Positions 44,834-53,035 of a stretch of 64,000 nt of DNA are shown here, one piece after another. Source of the stretch: Natronobeatus ordinarius (GTDB lineage: Archaea > Halobacteriota > Halobacteria > Halobacteriales > Natrialbaceae); contig NZ_CP101456.1 in the NCBI RefSeq assembly GCF_024362485.1, forward strand, positions 1,302,001-1,366,000. The letters are read 5' to 3'. The stretch's first letter is position 1. The number at the start of each line of letters is the position of its first letter. A program made the position numbers and the translations under genes. Below the pieces are notes generated by a model. The model made no database searches and had not been told where the DNA came from. It saw nothing but the letters and a program-made list of their open reading frames with translations.

Positions 44834-45781
44834 ATGCCGCAGTGGGGGACGTTCGCCGGACTGACGGGCGTCGTCCTCGCACTCCTTCTGGCGCTGTCGT
44901 ATCTCACCCAGACCGCCTTCGACGCCGACCGATCGACTGTCGAGCACGCGGACGAGTCGCCAGGACACGACGGCGTCGGTTCGCCCCTCGAGGACGGCAC
45001 CGACGCCCCACTTCATCCCGGCTGCGGACCGGTGGAAGATCGAGCCGACTCGAGCGACCGTGAGCCGGCTGTGGACCCGAGCTCCGAACTCGAGACGCCC
45101 GTCGAACCGACCGGCGGAGACGAACGCGAGCGGGCCCCGGCTGAACCCGGGCCACCGGAATCGCTGTCGACTGGCGAGTTACTCGCGAACGTCGCGATCT
45201 CCCAGGGGCTCTTCGCGGGGCTGCTGCTCGGCGCGATCGTCTACACGGGAATTCCGGCCGCAGCGCTCGGGATCGCGTTCACGCGCGAGTACCTCGTCGC
45301 CGGCCTCGTCGTCGGTACCGTCCTCGGCCTCGTCCTCTACGTCGCGAACGAACTCGGTTCGGCGAGCGCGAAGCGACTCGGATTCGACCCCGACGAGACG
45401 CTGCGGGAGCTGCTCGCGCCCGAGTCGGCCGGCGGCTGGCTCGTCCTCTTGCTCGTCGTCTTGCCGATCATCGCGGTCTTCGAGGAACTGCTCTTCCGGG
45501 CGGCGCTGATCGGCGCGCTCTCGGTGGGCTTCGACCTCTCGCCGTGGCTGCTCGCAGTCGGCTCCTCGATCGCCTTCGGCGTCGGCCACGGGATGCAGGG
45601 ACGGGTCGGGATCGTCGTCACCGGGACGCTCGGGTTCGCCCTCGCGGCGGCGTTCATTCTCACCGAGAGCTTGCTGGTCGTGATCGTCGCTCACTACCTG
45701 ATCAACGCCCTCGAGTTCGTCGTCCACGAGGGGCTCGGCCTCGAGTGGACGGAAACCCTCAGAAGCGATAGTGGTCGTTGA
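44834..45781 (+). CDS. CPBP-type intramembrane protease (CAAX-like)
   Basis: 315 residues. One N-terminal membrane helix, an acidic linker of about 90 residues, then about six helices. Catalytic motifs: FEELLFRAAL with the EExxxR core at residues 217-222, FGVGHGMQGRVG (second motif) and VVIVAHYLINAL (third). This is the Abi/CAAX-prenyl-protease family; glutamic-type protease in membranes. It begins at the base after the lonB stop, so it is very likely co-translated with it. Its last codons lie inside palindromic element A. Confidence 0.85.
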   Translation: MPQWGTFAGLTGVVLALLLALSYLTQTAFDADRSTVEHADESPGHDGVGSPLEDGTDAPLHPGCGPVEDRADSSDREPAVDPSSELETPVEPTGGDERERAPAEPGPPESLSTGELLANVAISQGLFAGLLLGAIVYTGIPAAALGIAFTREYLVAGLVVGTVLGLVLYVANELGSASAKRLGFDPDETLRELLAPESAGGWLVLLLVVLPIIAVFEELLFRAALIGALSVGFDLSPWLLAVGSSIAFGVGHGMQGRVGIVVTGTLGFALAAAFILTESLLVVIVAHYLINALEFVVHEGLGLEWTETLRSDSGR

Positions 45782-45888
45782 AACGAGCGACACCCGATCA
45801 CAACCGACCGGTCAGCCTTCGCAACGAGGCCGAGGCTGGCCGCGGACGTTCGTGATCGGGTGTGCACTGACGTTTAACGACTATTATA
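45768..45888. repeat. Palindromic intergenic element A (three nested stems)
   Basis: About 121 bp. Middle stem ACACCCGATCAC (45790-45801) pairs perfectly with GTGATCGGGTGT (45852-45863). Inner stem CGGTCAGCCT pairs with AGGCTGGCCG (one G-T). Outer arms GTCGTTGAAACG and CGTTTAACGAC pair with a bulge. It overlaps the 3' end of the protease gene, and its right edge (ACTATTATAAG) supplies the TATA box for the gene at 45915. Related in layout to element B. Confidence 0.85.
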
Positions 45889-45914
45889 AGGGAGACGACC
45901 CCGTCGTCGGTGAC

Positions 45915-46262
45915 ATGAGTGGTCTCGAGGAACTTCCGGAGTCGGTCCACCGGATGTTGCTGTTCGCGGTCGTACTGTACTTCGGCCTGGTTATCTACGG
46001 TGGCGTCGCCGGCAACCCACTGGCGCTGTTCGCCTCGCAGGTGCTGTTCGGCCTCATCGCGATCGGCCTCGGTGGACTCCTGGTCCGGCAGGCGGACGGC
46101 GAACGGTCGCCGATCCTCGCCGCGGGCGTCAGCCTCGCCATCGGCGGGGCCGCCCAGCTGGCGTGGTTCGTTTTCCCCAACCGGATACTCAACGACATCG
46201 CCTCTATTGGCGTCATCGTCGGCATCGTCCTCTACGTCTACGCCGTCTGGGTCGCCGATTGA
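45915..46262 (+). CDS. Small four-helix membrane protein of unknown function
   Basis: 115 residues starting MSGLEELPESVHRML. Four hydrophobic segments are evident: LLFAVVLYFGLVIYGGVAG, LFASQVLFGLIAIGLGGLLV, a third near AAGVSLAIGGAAQLAWFV and a fourth IASIGVIVGIVLYVYAVWV. I do not recognise a family. TTATAA about 27 bases before the ATG gives a leaderless start. The gene sits exactly between two palindromic elements of the same type and orientation, about 500 bp apart. Confidence 0.75.
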   Translation: MSGLEELPESVHRMLLFAVVLYFGLVIYGGVAGNPLALFASQVLFGLIAIGLGGLLVRQADGERSPILAAGVSLAIGGAAQLAWFVFPNRILNDIASIGVIVGIVLYVYAVWVAD

Positions 46263-46264
46263 TA

Positions 46265-46387
46265 CTATAGTACTCGTTGAAACGATTTATACCCGGTCAC
46301 AGCCGAGCGGCAGCCTCGGCCTCGTCGGCGAGGCTGCCCGCCAACGGTCGTGACCGGGTGTGCAACGACTTTCAACGGTTACTATAG
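46265..46387. repeat. Palindromic intergenic element B (three nested stems)
   Basis: 123 bp bounded by CTATAG on both sides. Outer arms CTATAGTACTCGTTGAAA and TTTCAACGGTTACTATAG pair with one bulge. Middle stem ACCCGGTCAC pairs with GTGACCGGGT. Inner stem GGCAGCCTCG pairs with CGAGGCTGCC. Compared with element A, the middle stem has an A-T to G-C swap that keeps pairing, and the inner stem differs on both sides. Begins three bases after the stop of the small membrane gene. Confidence 0.88.
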
Positions 46388-46487
46388 CGGGTGAACATCC
46401 GCGGATTTTCATCCCCGGTATGATCAGCGGGATCTGATGTGTGTCGTCGATACCATTAAGTGAGACGGTACTGCTGTTCGACGCCGG

Positions 46488-47387
46488 TCACACGACCCCG
46501 GAAGTGACGATCATGATGAGAAATCCCACAACAAAGAGGACAACACCGACGGCGCCGTTCCAGCTGACTGTTCGGGTCAGTGTCTCACCATACGTTGAAG
46601 CGCTAAAGATCGCAGTCGCGTCGACGGTTCGTTCCGATCCGGAACCGGTAACTCGGCCGAGAACGCCGACCGTGTCTCCCGGTTGTAGACAGTGTTCGGT
46701 GTACCTGCTGTGCCGTTCGTCGATCGGGTTGGCACGTCCGTAGCGGAGTCGGTGGGCCATCGACACCGACTCCTGAGCATCCGATTGTGCACATGTCGGG
46801 AGCGTAAGTCGTGAATCGGTTGGATCGATCGCGATCGTTCCAGTGTCGTCTTCGAGCAGAAACTGCTGGTGGTCGGTCGACCGATCGTCGACGGTCCAGA
46901 ACGTATGGGCATCCGTTTCGGCCCGGAGGTTCGTCTCGAGTCGAGCATCGTAGGCTACACATGGCGTGTTACTGTACGGCGTTTGCAAAAGCGACCCGGC
47001 AGTGCCGGCGACAGTCCCAGTCAGTGTGACGATATCACCGTCGAAGCTATCCCGGACTGTCGATGCGGTACCAGCAGTGAACTGTCGGTACTCGCCGTAT
47101 CTCCCGGCGGCGATCCCGGCGAGTGTGCCGCCAGCGATCAGCAAGACGAGACCGACTTCGTATGCGGTGATCCCATACCGCTCGATCGCCGGTGAGCCGC
47201 CGGCGACCGTCAGGCCGATCGCACTCGCGCAGATGATCACCACACCGGCCAGCGTCGTTCGGTTGAGTCCGTGTCGGTGGGCCACGAGACGGAGTGTGGT
47301 TACGGTTCCAGTTCTGACGACAACCGCGTAAAGTAGTAGTACAAAAACCGAGACGAGAAGACTAAATTCGAGAACTGCACCGATCAT
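46488..47387 (-). CDS. GIDE-like membrane protein (MULAN-type domain)
   Basis: 299 residues. Three N-terminal helices (LLVSVFVLLLYAVVV; TLAGVVIICASAIGLTVAG; VGLVLLIAGGTLAGI) and one C-terminal helix (VGVVLFVVGFLIMIVTSGV). The central region has TGTVAGTAGSLLQTPYSNTP and FLLEDDTGTIAIDP, the GIDE/MULAN beta-domain of mitochondrial E3 ligases, here without a RING. Base composition is poorer in GC than its neighbours and codon use is more even, a sign of transfer. TATA-like CTAAATAAC about 25 bases upstream. Confidence 0.72.
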   Translation of the reverse strand: MIGAVLEFSLLVSVFVLLLYAVVVRTGTVTTLRLVAHRHGLNRTTLAGVVIICASAIGLTVAGGSPAIERYGITAYEVGLVLLIAGGTLAGIAAGRYGEYRQFTAGTASTVRDSFDGDIVTLTGTVAGTAGSLLQTPYSNTPCVAYDARLETNLRAETDAHTFWTVDDRSTDHQQFLLEDDTGTIAIDPTDSRLTLPTCAQSDAQESVSMAHRLRYGRANPIDERHSRYTEHCLQPGDTVGVLGRVTGSGSERTVDATAIFSASTYGETLTRTVSWNGAVGVVLFVVGFLIMIVTSGVV

Positions 47388-47424
47388 TAGTCAAATGTTA
47401 TTTAGCCCATGGATAATAGTGTTG

Positions 47425-47491
47425 GTTCCGACGAATGTCGTTTCTGTCGGCCGGTTCGACAGGCGATAGCAGCTGTCAGCGATCGGAACCG
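47425..47491. other. Hairpin-rich intergenic segment
   Basis: GGTTCCGA at 47425-47432 pairs with TCGGAACC at 47484-47491, enclosing CTGTCG and CGACAG. It lies beyond the stop of the alkyltransferase-like gene and upstream of the GIDE-like gene; both run on the minus strand. Terminator-like stem or regulator site. Confidence 0.4.
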
Positions 47492-47581
47492 ACCGCACCT
47501 GTCGCTCTTCGATCGAAAGTAGGTGAGAGGAGTGACTCTAACGACTCAACTCGACGCCGCCTAGCGATTAAACAGCGCCGA

Positions 47582-48052
47582 TCAGAGCCCCTCGAGCGAG
47601 CGGAGCTTCTGTTCGACCGCGGGCGGCGCCGCGCTGGGTCCGTCGCGGACGCGGTGGTCGGGGATGAGCAGCGGGGTGGGGTTCTCGTCGAGCGCCGTCC
47701 GAACGAGGATCAGGTCGTCGTCGTCCTCCGGATCGAGTTCGGGCGTCATTCGGGCGAGCGCCGTCACGCTCACCTGCTCGCCGTAGGGAATCGACCGAAC
47801 CGCCTCGAGGACCGCCCGCTGGTCGGTCGGGACGGTGAGCGCGATCTGCACGTCCTCGAAGTCGACCTCGGTCACGCCCTCGAGATACTCGAAGATACGA
47901 TCGAGAAGGGGGTGATCGTTCGCCGCGTCGGCCTCGGCGTGTTCGGGAAACGAGACGGAAAGGACGCGCCCGCTCGCGATGCCGAGCTGAACGAATCGCT
48001 CGAGGTACGTCGATTCCCTCGCGTAGATCCCTGCTTCCGATGCCGCTTCCAT
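47582..48052 (-). CDS. Alkyltransferase-like (MGMT-fold) protein without the active cysteine
   Basis: 156 residues. The C-terminal half matches the O6-methylguanine-DNA methyltransferase DNA-binding fold: VLEAVRSIPYGEQVSVTALA, then LLIPDHRVRDGPSAAP. The family active site PCHR(V) is PDHRV here, with Asp132 in place of the nucleophilic cysteine, so it cannot accept alkyl groups. By analogy with ATL proteins it may bind alkylated bases and recruit repair, or simply regulate. The start at 48052 begins MEAASEAGIYARES. Divergent from trpC with about 95 bases between. Confidence 0.8.
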   Translation of the reverse strand: MEAASEAGIYARESTYLERFVQLGIASGRVLSVSFPEHAEADAANDHPLLDRIFEYLEGVTEVDFEDVQIALTVPTDQRAVLEAVRSIPYGEQVSVTALARMTPELDPEDDDDLILVRTALDENPTPLLIPDHRVRDGPSAAPPAVEQKLRSLEGL

Positions 48053-48119
48053 GTCCGGCCGGAGGGTCGGCGGCGACTTGAACGTTCGCCAGTTCGCGCG
48101 CCGATGGCGCAAGGTTTTT

Positions 48120-48143
48120 GTACATATGAGTACGTCGATGTAC
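48120..48143. promoter_or_regulatory. Inverted repeat at the trpC promoter
   Basis: GTACAT at 48120-48125 and ATGTAC at 48138-48143 form a perfect inverted repeat with a 12-base spacer. It spans bases -28 to -5 from the trpC ATG, next to the TATA-like GGTTTTTGTACATAT, so a bound protein would block transcription. Autoregulation or tryptophan control is inferred. Confidence 0.5.
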
Positions 48144-48147
48144 AACA

Positions 48148-48954
48148 ATGAACTCAGATGGTGCGGTCGCGCCTGCGGTGGCGTCGATCCTCGAGGCCGC
48201 CCGGAAGCGAGCGGGAGGTGAGCGCGTCTCCGTCGACGCCCGACCGGTTCGGGAGGTGCTCGCCGCCGCGGCCGACGACGGCCGCGCGCCGGTGATCGCG
48301 GAGGTAAAGCCGACGAGCCCGACGACCGACGGGACGCGTCAGGACGATCCGGTCGACCTCGCCCGGGCGATGGTCGCAGGCGGCGCAACCGCCATCTCCG
48401 TCCTCACCGAGCCGACGCACTTCGGCGGCTCGCCGGAGGCGCTGACCCGCGTGCGCGAGGCGGTCGACGTTCCCGTCCTTCGCAAGGACTTCGTCCTGCG
48501 CGAGGAACACCTGGACGTCGTCGAGGCCGACCTGCTGCTCCTGATCGTCGCCTTCGTCGAGGACGAACTCGAGTCGCTGCTCGAGGCCGCCCGCGAGCGT
48601 GGATTCCAGCCGCTCGTGGAGGTCCACGATGTCGACGAACTCGAGACGGCGCTCGAGGCGGGCGCGGAGCTCGTCGGGGTGAACAACCGGGATCTGACGA
48701 GACTCGAGGTCGACCTCGACACCTTCGAGCGGGTGGCCCCCCACGTCCCCGACGACGTGACGCTGCTCGCCGAGAGCGGCATCTCGACGCCCGAGGACGT
48801 CCGGCGGATGCGCGAGGCGGGCGCCGACGGCCTGCTGGTCGGGAGCGCGATCATGGACCACGGCGGCGAGGGCGACGTCGAGGCGAACACGCGGCGGCTG
48901 GTCGAGGCCGTTGCAACGGCGAGCGACGACACACGGGTGACGGAGAACACATGA
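48148..48954 (+). CDS. trpC: Indole-3-glycerol-phosphate synthase
   Basis: 268 residues, TIM barrel. Motifs: [63 protein letters not shown] and [16 protein letters not shown]. The catalytic lysines and Glu are kept. Converts carboxyphenylaminodeoxyribulose phosphate to indole glycerol phosphate. First gene of trpCBA, coupled to trpB by an ATGA overlap. Confidence 0.95.
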   Translation: MNSDGAVAPAVASILEAARKRAGGERVSVDARPVREVLAAAADDGRAPVIAEVKPTSPTTDGTRQDDPVDLARAMVAGGATAISVLTEPTHFGGSPEALTRVREAVDVPVLRKDFVLREEHLDVVEADLLLLIVAFVEDELESLLEAARERGFQPLVEVHDVDELETALEAGAELVGVNNRDLTRLEVDLDTFERVAPHVPDDVTLLAESGISTPEDVRRMREAGADGLLVGSAIMDHGGEGDVEANTRRLVEAVATASDDTRVTENT

Positions 48955-50234
48955 GCGAGAGCACGTTCGGCAACTACGGCGGACAGTACGTACCGGAAGC
49001 GCTGATGCCGGCCGTCCAGGAGCTCGAGGACGCCTACGAGCGGTACGTCCTCGGAAACGAGGACGGCTTCATGGACGAGTTCCGCGAACGGATGCGCGAG
49101 TTTGGCGGGCGGCCGACGCCGCTCCAGCGCGCGGACCGACTGAGCGAGCGCTACGGCCGGGAGATCTACCTCAAGCGCGAGGACCTCGTCCACGGCGGCG
49201 CACACAAACTGAACAACGCGCTCGGCCAGGTCCTGCTCGCGAAGTACATGGGCAAAGAGCGGATCATCGCCGAGACCGGTGCGGGCCAGCACGGGACGGC
49301 GACCGCGATGGCCGCCGCCCACCTCGAGATGCCCTGTGAGATCTACATGGGCCGCACCGACGTCAACCGCCAGCGGCCGAACGTCTACCGAATGCGGATG
49401 AACGGCGCCGCGGTCAACCCCGTCGACGCGGGTCGGGGCACGTTGAAAGAGGCGATCAACGAGACGATGCGCGACTGGGCGACGACCGTCGAGACGACCC
49501 ACTACGTCATCGGGAGCGTCGTCGGCCCCCACCCGTTCCCGACGCTGGTCCGGGACTTCCAGGCCGTCATCGGCGAGGAAGCCCGCGAGCAGGTGCAAGC
49601 GCAGGCGGGTCGGCTGCCCGACAGCGTCGTCGCCTGCGCCGGTGGCGGCTCGAACACGATGGGGGCGTTCCACGCGTTCGTCGACGATGTGGAGAGCGCG
49701 GAGCCATGCTCCGCGGATGACTCGAGCGGGCAGGGCCCGCGAGAGCACGTGGCGCTCTACGCCGTCGAGGCCGGCGGCTCGAGCCTCGAGATCGACGAAG
49801 AGGCGGGTCTCGCGCCAAACTCGGCGACGCTCTCGACGGGTACCGACGGCGTCCTCCACGGCGCGATGACGAAGCTGCTCCAGAGCAACGAGGGCCAGAT
49901 CATGGAGTCACACAGCGTGAGCGCCGGCCTCGACTACGCGGGCGTCGGCCCCGAACTCTCCCACCTCGTCGAGTCCGGCCGCGTCACGCCCGTCAGCGTC
50001 GACGACGACGCCGCGCTGAACGCCTTCCACCGGCTCTCGCGGCTCGAGGGGATCATCCCGGCGCTCGAGTCGAGCCACGCGCTCGGCTTCCTTGAGGAAC
50101 GGCACGAGGAGCTTGGCGACCTGGTCGTCGTCAACGTCTCCGGCCGGGGCGACAAGGACCTCGAGACCGTCCTCGAGGAGACCGAGAAACGCGACCTCGA
50201 GGCCGCGCCGGACGTGGAGGTGTTCGACCAATGA
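48951..50234 (+). CDS. trpB: Tryptophan synthase beta subunit
   Basis: 427 residues. PLP enzyme joining indole and serine. The PLP lysine is in [13 protein letters not shown], followed by [25 protein letters not shown] and the phosphate-binding [13 protein letters not shown]. Compared with usual TrpB there is an insertion of about 20 residues just after that loop ([15 protein letters not shown]), acidic and likely on the surface. The final part with [13 protein letters not shown] is normal. Overlaps both neighbours by 4 bases. Confidence 0.95.
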   Translation: MSESTFGNYGGQYVPEALMPAVQELEDAYERYVLGNEDGFMDEFRERMREFGGRPTPLQRADRLSERYGREIYLKREDLVHGGAHKLNNALGQVLLAKYMGKERIIAETGAGQHGTATAMAAAHLEMPCEIYMGRTDVNRQRPNVYRMRMNGAAVNPVDAGRGTLKEAINETMRDWATTVETTHYVIGSVVGPHPFPTLVRDFQAVIGEEAREQVQAQAGRLPDSVVACAGGGSNTMGAFHAFVDDVESAEPCSADDSSGQGPREHVALYAVEAGGSSLEIDEEAGLAPNSATLSTGTDGVLHGAMTKLLQSNEGQIMESHSVSAGLDYAGVGPELSHLVESGRVTPVSVDDDAALNAFHRLSRLEGIIPALESSHALGFLEERHEELGDLVVVNVSGRGDKDLETVLEETEKRDLEAAPDVEVFDQ

Positions 50235-51055
50235 CCCGTGAGAGCGAGATCGAGCGGGCGATCCGAAAGAACCACCCTGCGCTCATCACCTACCTCACCG
50301 CGGGCGACCCCTCGCTCGAGGACACCAAAGCGTACGTCGAGGCGCTCGATCGTGGCGGGGCGGACCTGATCGAACTCGGCCTGCCCTTCTCCGAACCGAT
50401 CGCGGAGGGGCCGACGATCCAGGCGGCGATCAACCGCGCGCTCGAGGCCGGGACGACGCCGGAGGGCGTTTTCGAGCTGGTCGAGGACCTCGACGTCGAG
50501 GCGCCGCTGCTGGTGATGACGTACTACAATATGATCCTCCAGTATGGGACGGGTGCGGACCCGGATCCGTTCGTCGAACGGGCCGCCGAGGCCGGCCTCG
50601 CGGGGCTCATCATCCCGGATCTTCCCGCCGAGGAGTCGGGACCGCTGCGCGCGGCCTGTGACACCCACGGCCTCGACCTCGTGTTCATCGTCGCGCCGAC
50701 GACCGACGGCGAGCGCCTCGAGACGATCATGTCCCAGGCCTCCGGCTTCGTCTACGTCCAGGCGCGACTCGGCACGACCGGCGCGCGCGCGGACGTCTCG
50801 ACGGCGACCCACGACAGCCTCGAGCGCCTCGCCGAGTACGACGAGGTGCCCAAGGCGGTCGGCTTCGGCGTCAGCGAGGGCGACCACGCCGCCGAAATCG
50901 TCCAGGCGGGCGCCGACGGCGTCATCGTCGGCAGCGCCCTGATCGACCTGATCGCCGAGGGCGACGAGCCGGCGGCCGCCCTCGAGGCGAAAGCGCGCGA
51001 ACTCAAACGCGGCGCCGACCGTGGGACAACGATGCCCGAACCAGAACAGCCTTAA
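50231..51055 (+). CDS. trpA: Tryptophan synthase alpha subunit
   Basis: 274 residues. Cleaves indole glycerol phosphate to indole, passed to TrpB. Motifs include [62 protein letters not shown] and [21 protein letters not shown]. The catalytic Glu/Asp (ELGLPF; DLP) are kept. ATGA overlap with trpB. The C-terminus extends past the barrel by about 25 charged residues. Confidence 0.95.
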   Translation: MTRESEIERAIRKNHPALITYLTAGDPSLEDTKAYVEALDRGGADLIELGLPFSEPIAEGPTIQAAINRALEAGTTPEGVFELVEDLDVEAPLLVMTYYNMILQYGTGADPDPFVERAAEAGLAGLIIPDLPAEESGPLRAACDTHGLDLVFIVAPTTDGERLETIMSQASGFVYVQARLGTTGARADVSTATHDSLERLAEYDEVPKAVGFGVSEGDHAAEIVQAGADGVIVGSALIDLIAEGDEPAAALEAKARELKRGADRGTTMPEPEQP

Positions 51056-51081
51056 CTGGAAGCTTGCTACCCTCTCTCATC

Positions 51082-51876
51082 ATGAACGCAGGACTCGACG
51101 CACGACTCGACCGGATCGGAACCGACGGAAAGTACCTCATCGTCCCGATGGACCACGGCATCACGCTCGGAGCAGTCACGGGACTGCGCGACATCGAATC
51201 GACGATCGACGCGGTGACACGCGGCGGCGCGGACGCCGTACTGACACAGAAAGGAATCGCCCCGCGCGTCCACCCGAACAAGAACGAGAAGGGCTACATC
51301 GTCCACCTCAACGCCTCGACCTCGATCGGCCCGGACTCGAACGACAAGCGCATGACCGGCACGGTCGAGGAGGCCATCCAGGTCGGCGCCGACGCCGTCT
51401 CCTTTCACATCAACGTCGGCTCGAACTACGAACCCGAACAGCTCACCTGGCTCTCCGAGATTACCGCCGACGCCGCCCGGTACGGCATCCCCGTCCTCGC
51501 GATGGCCTACGCCCGTGGCCCCGACGTCGAGGGTGACGACCCCGAGGCGCTCGGTCACGCCGTCCGTCTCGCCGAGGAAGTCGGCGCCCACGTCGTCAAG
51601 ACCGGCTACAGCGGCGACGCCGAGAGCTTCGAGTACGTCGTCGACTCCACCCGTCTGCCGGTCGTGATCGCCGGCGGCTCCCGGGGCACCGACCGCGAGA
51701 CGATCGAGATGGTCCGCGGCGCGATGGACGCCGGCGGCGCGGGCGTCTCGATGGGACGGTCGATCTTCCAGCACGAAGAGCCCGAAGCGATCGCCCGCGC
51801 CGTTTCCGGCGTCGTCCACGACGACCTCGAGACCGACGAGGCGCTCGCCGAGGCCGGGCTCGCGCTCGAGGCCTGA
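51082..51876 (+). CDS. aroA': 2-amino-3,7-dideoxy-D-threo-hept-6-ulosonate synthase
   Basis: 264 residues, class I aldolase of the archaeal shikimate entry: condenses 6-deoxy-5-ketofructose phosphate with aspartate semialdehyde. Motifs: IVPMDHGITLGAV, VLTQKGIAPRV, VHLNASTSIGPDSNDKRM, and the Schiff-base lysine in AHVVKTGYSGD. Follows trpA by 26 bases, so it may share the transcript, tying aromatic precursor supply to tryptophan. An earlier ATG (51064) adds six residues without support. Confidence 0.9.
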   Translation: MNAGLDARLDRIGTDGKYLIVPMDHGITLGAVTGLRDIESTIDAVTRGGADAVLTQKGIAPRVHPNKNEKGYIVHLNASTSIGPDSNDKRMTGTVEEAIQVGADAVSFHINVGSNYEPEQLTWLSEITADAARYGIPVLAMAYARGPDVEGDDPEALGHAVRLAEEVGAHVVKTGYSGDAESFEYVVDSTRLPVVIAGGSRGTDRETIEMVRGAMDAGGAGVSMGRSIFQHEEPEAIARAVSGVVHDDLETDEALAEAGLALEA

Positions 51877-51953
51877 TACGGTCTATTGTGATTCGTTACC
51901 GGTGATCGCCGCCCGTTCGAGCGATCACCGGTAACACGTTACAATGATCCGTA
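51877..51953. repeat. Palindromic intergenic element C
   Basis: 77 bp. Core stem GTTACCGGTGATCG (51895-51908) pairs perfectly with CGATCACCGGTAAC (51922-51935); loop is 13 bases. Outer arms TACGG and CCGTA plus TATTGT and ACAATG extend the palindrome with small bulges. It starts directly after the aldolase stop and lies between convergent genes. Layout (A/T-rich outer arms, GC stem near ACCGGT/ACCCGGT) resembles elements A and B, though sequences differ. Confidence 0.8.
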
Positions 51954-51986
51954 TGGCTACCGTTCTCGCAATTCTCGCCGACCGAC

Positions 51987-52907
51987 TCACCGAATCCCGA
52001 GCGGATCGCGCTCGATGAGGTGCTCGACCACCGCCGAGCCGACGTTCGCGGCGTTTTCGACGGCCAGTTCGAGACTTTCGGGGACGCCCTCGAAGCTCTC
52101 GTCGACCGACTGGTCCGGCGCGGGTCGATCGTAGTTCGCGACGGCGCGGACGCTCAGGTAGCGCTCGAGGAGTCCGAATCGCTCGAGGGCGGTCGCCGTC
52201 GCGGCGTCTTCCATCTGGGTCGTCGCGTAGGGGGCGACGTCGTAGGCCTCACAGAGCCACTCGACCTGGCGGGCGACGCCCGCGCCGTGCCAGAACTCGT
52301 CGCCAGTGACCGTCGTCCCGACGGCGACGGCAGGCGCGTCGTCGCCCGCGTCCGGATACCGTCGCTGGTACTCGCGGGCGGTCTCGTCTACGGACAGGCC
52401 GACCCCGTCCGCGGCGGCGACTGCGGCGTCGACGAGTTCGCCGTTCAGGTGGGTGACGGCGTTCTCGGGCTGGTAGGTGAGGACGTCGATCCACGAGTGG
52501 TCTCCGTCGCGTCCCCAGCGGTGTTTTCGATCCCAGTCGAGGATCGCGTCGGCGACGAACACGGAGCCGAGCGCCGCCGTCGCCGGCGACGCACCCGCGA
52601 TGCCCGCAGAGACGACGTACGCCGACTCGAGGTCGATCCCCGGGTTCGTCAGCAGGCTGGTGACGGTCGTCGCCGCCTCGCGCTTGCCGAGTCCGGTCGT
52701 CGTGACGGCGACGCCCGTTTCGGTCAGGTAGACCGGTGAGTCGGCACCGGGCACCGCGAGGGCGTCGACGAACTCGTTGCGCTCGAGCCACGGCCGCCGT
52801 TCGTCGAGCGGTGGGTCGAACGCGACCGCTGGGAGGACGAGTGCCGACGGGCGGACGGGGTCGTGGGGCTCGGGCGATCGTGGTTCCGGAAGGTCGAGGT
52901 CCGTCAT
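51987..52907 (-). CDS. Nucleoside phosphorylase-like protein (NUP family)
   Basis: 306 residues. Resembles the family once named purine nucleoside permease, but it has the fold of nucleoside phosphorylases: VAVTTTGLGKREAATTVTSL, SAYVVSAGIAGASPATAALG and VFVADAILDWDRKHRWG. No signal peptide or membrane helix is present, so a cytoplasmic phosphorylase role is likelier than transport. Conserved MEDAATATALERF in the C-terminal half. Substrate not assigned. Confidence 0.75.
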   Translation of the reverse strand: MTDLDLPEPRSPEPHDPVRPSALVLPAVAFDPPLDERRPWLERNEFVDALAVPGADSPVYLTETGVAVTTTGLGKREAATTVTSLLTNPGIDLESAYVVSAGIAGASPATAALGSVFVADAILDWDRKHRWGRDGDHSWIDVLTYQPENAVTHLNGELVDAAVAAADGVGLSVDETAREYQRRYPDAGDDAPAVAVGTTVTGDEFWHGAGVARQVEWLCEAYDVAPYATTQMEDAATATALERFGLLERYLSVRAVANYDRPAPDQSVDESFEGVPESLELAVENAANVGSAVVEHLIERDPLGIR

Positions 52908-53035
52908 CGGTCGTGCCTCCGCGCGACGGCGAGAAGTATCCTCGGTCTGCGGGGGCGGGTTGCTGTCTCGAGCGATCGGCGCAGTTGTTCGGCGGAGCCG
53001 AAACGGTTACTTCGGCCCCGTTCGATCGCCCGACC

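Noticed and set aside
45771-46262. Longer version of the small membrane gene starting inside element A
   Set aside because: The added residues come from the palindrome and the TATA box would lie inside the gene.
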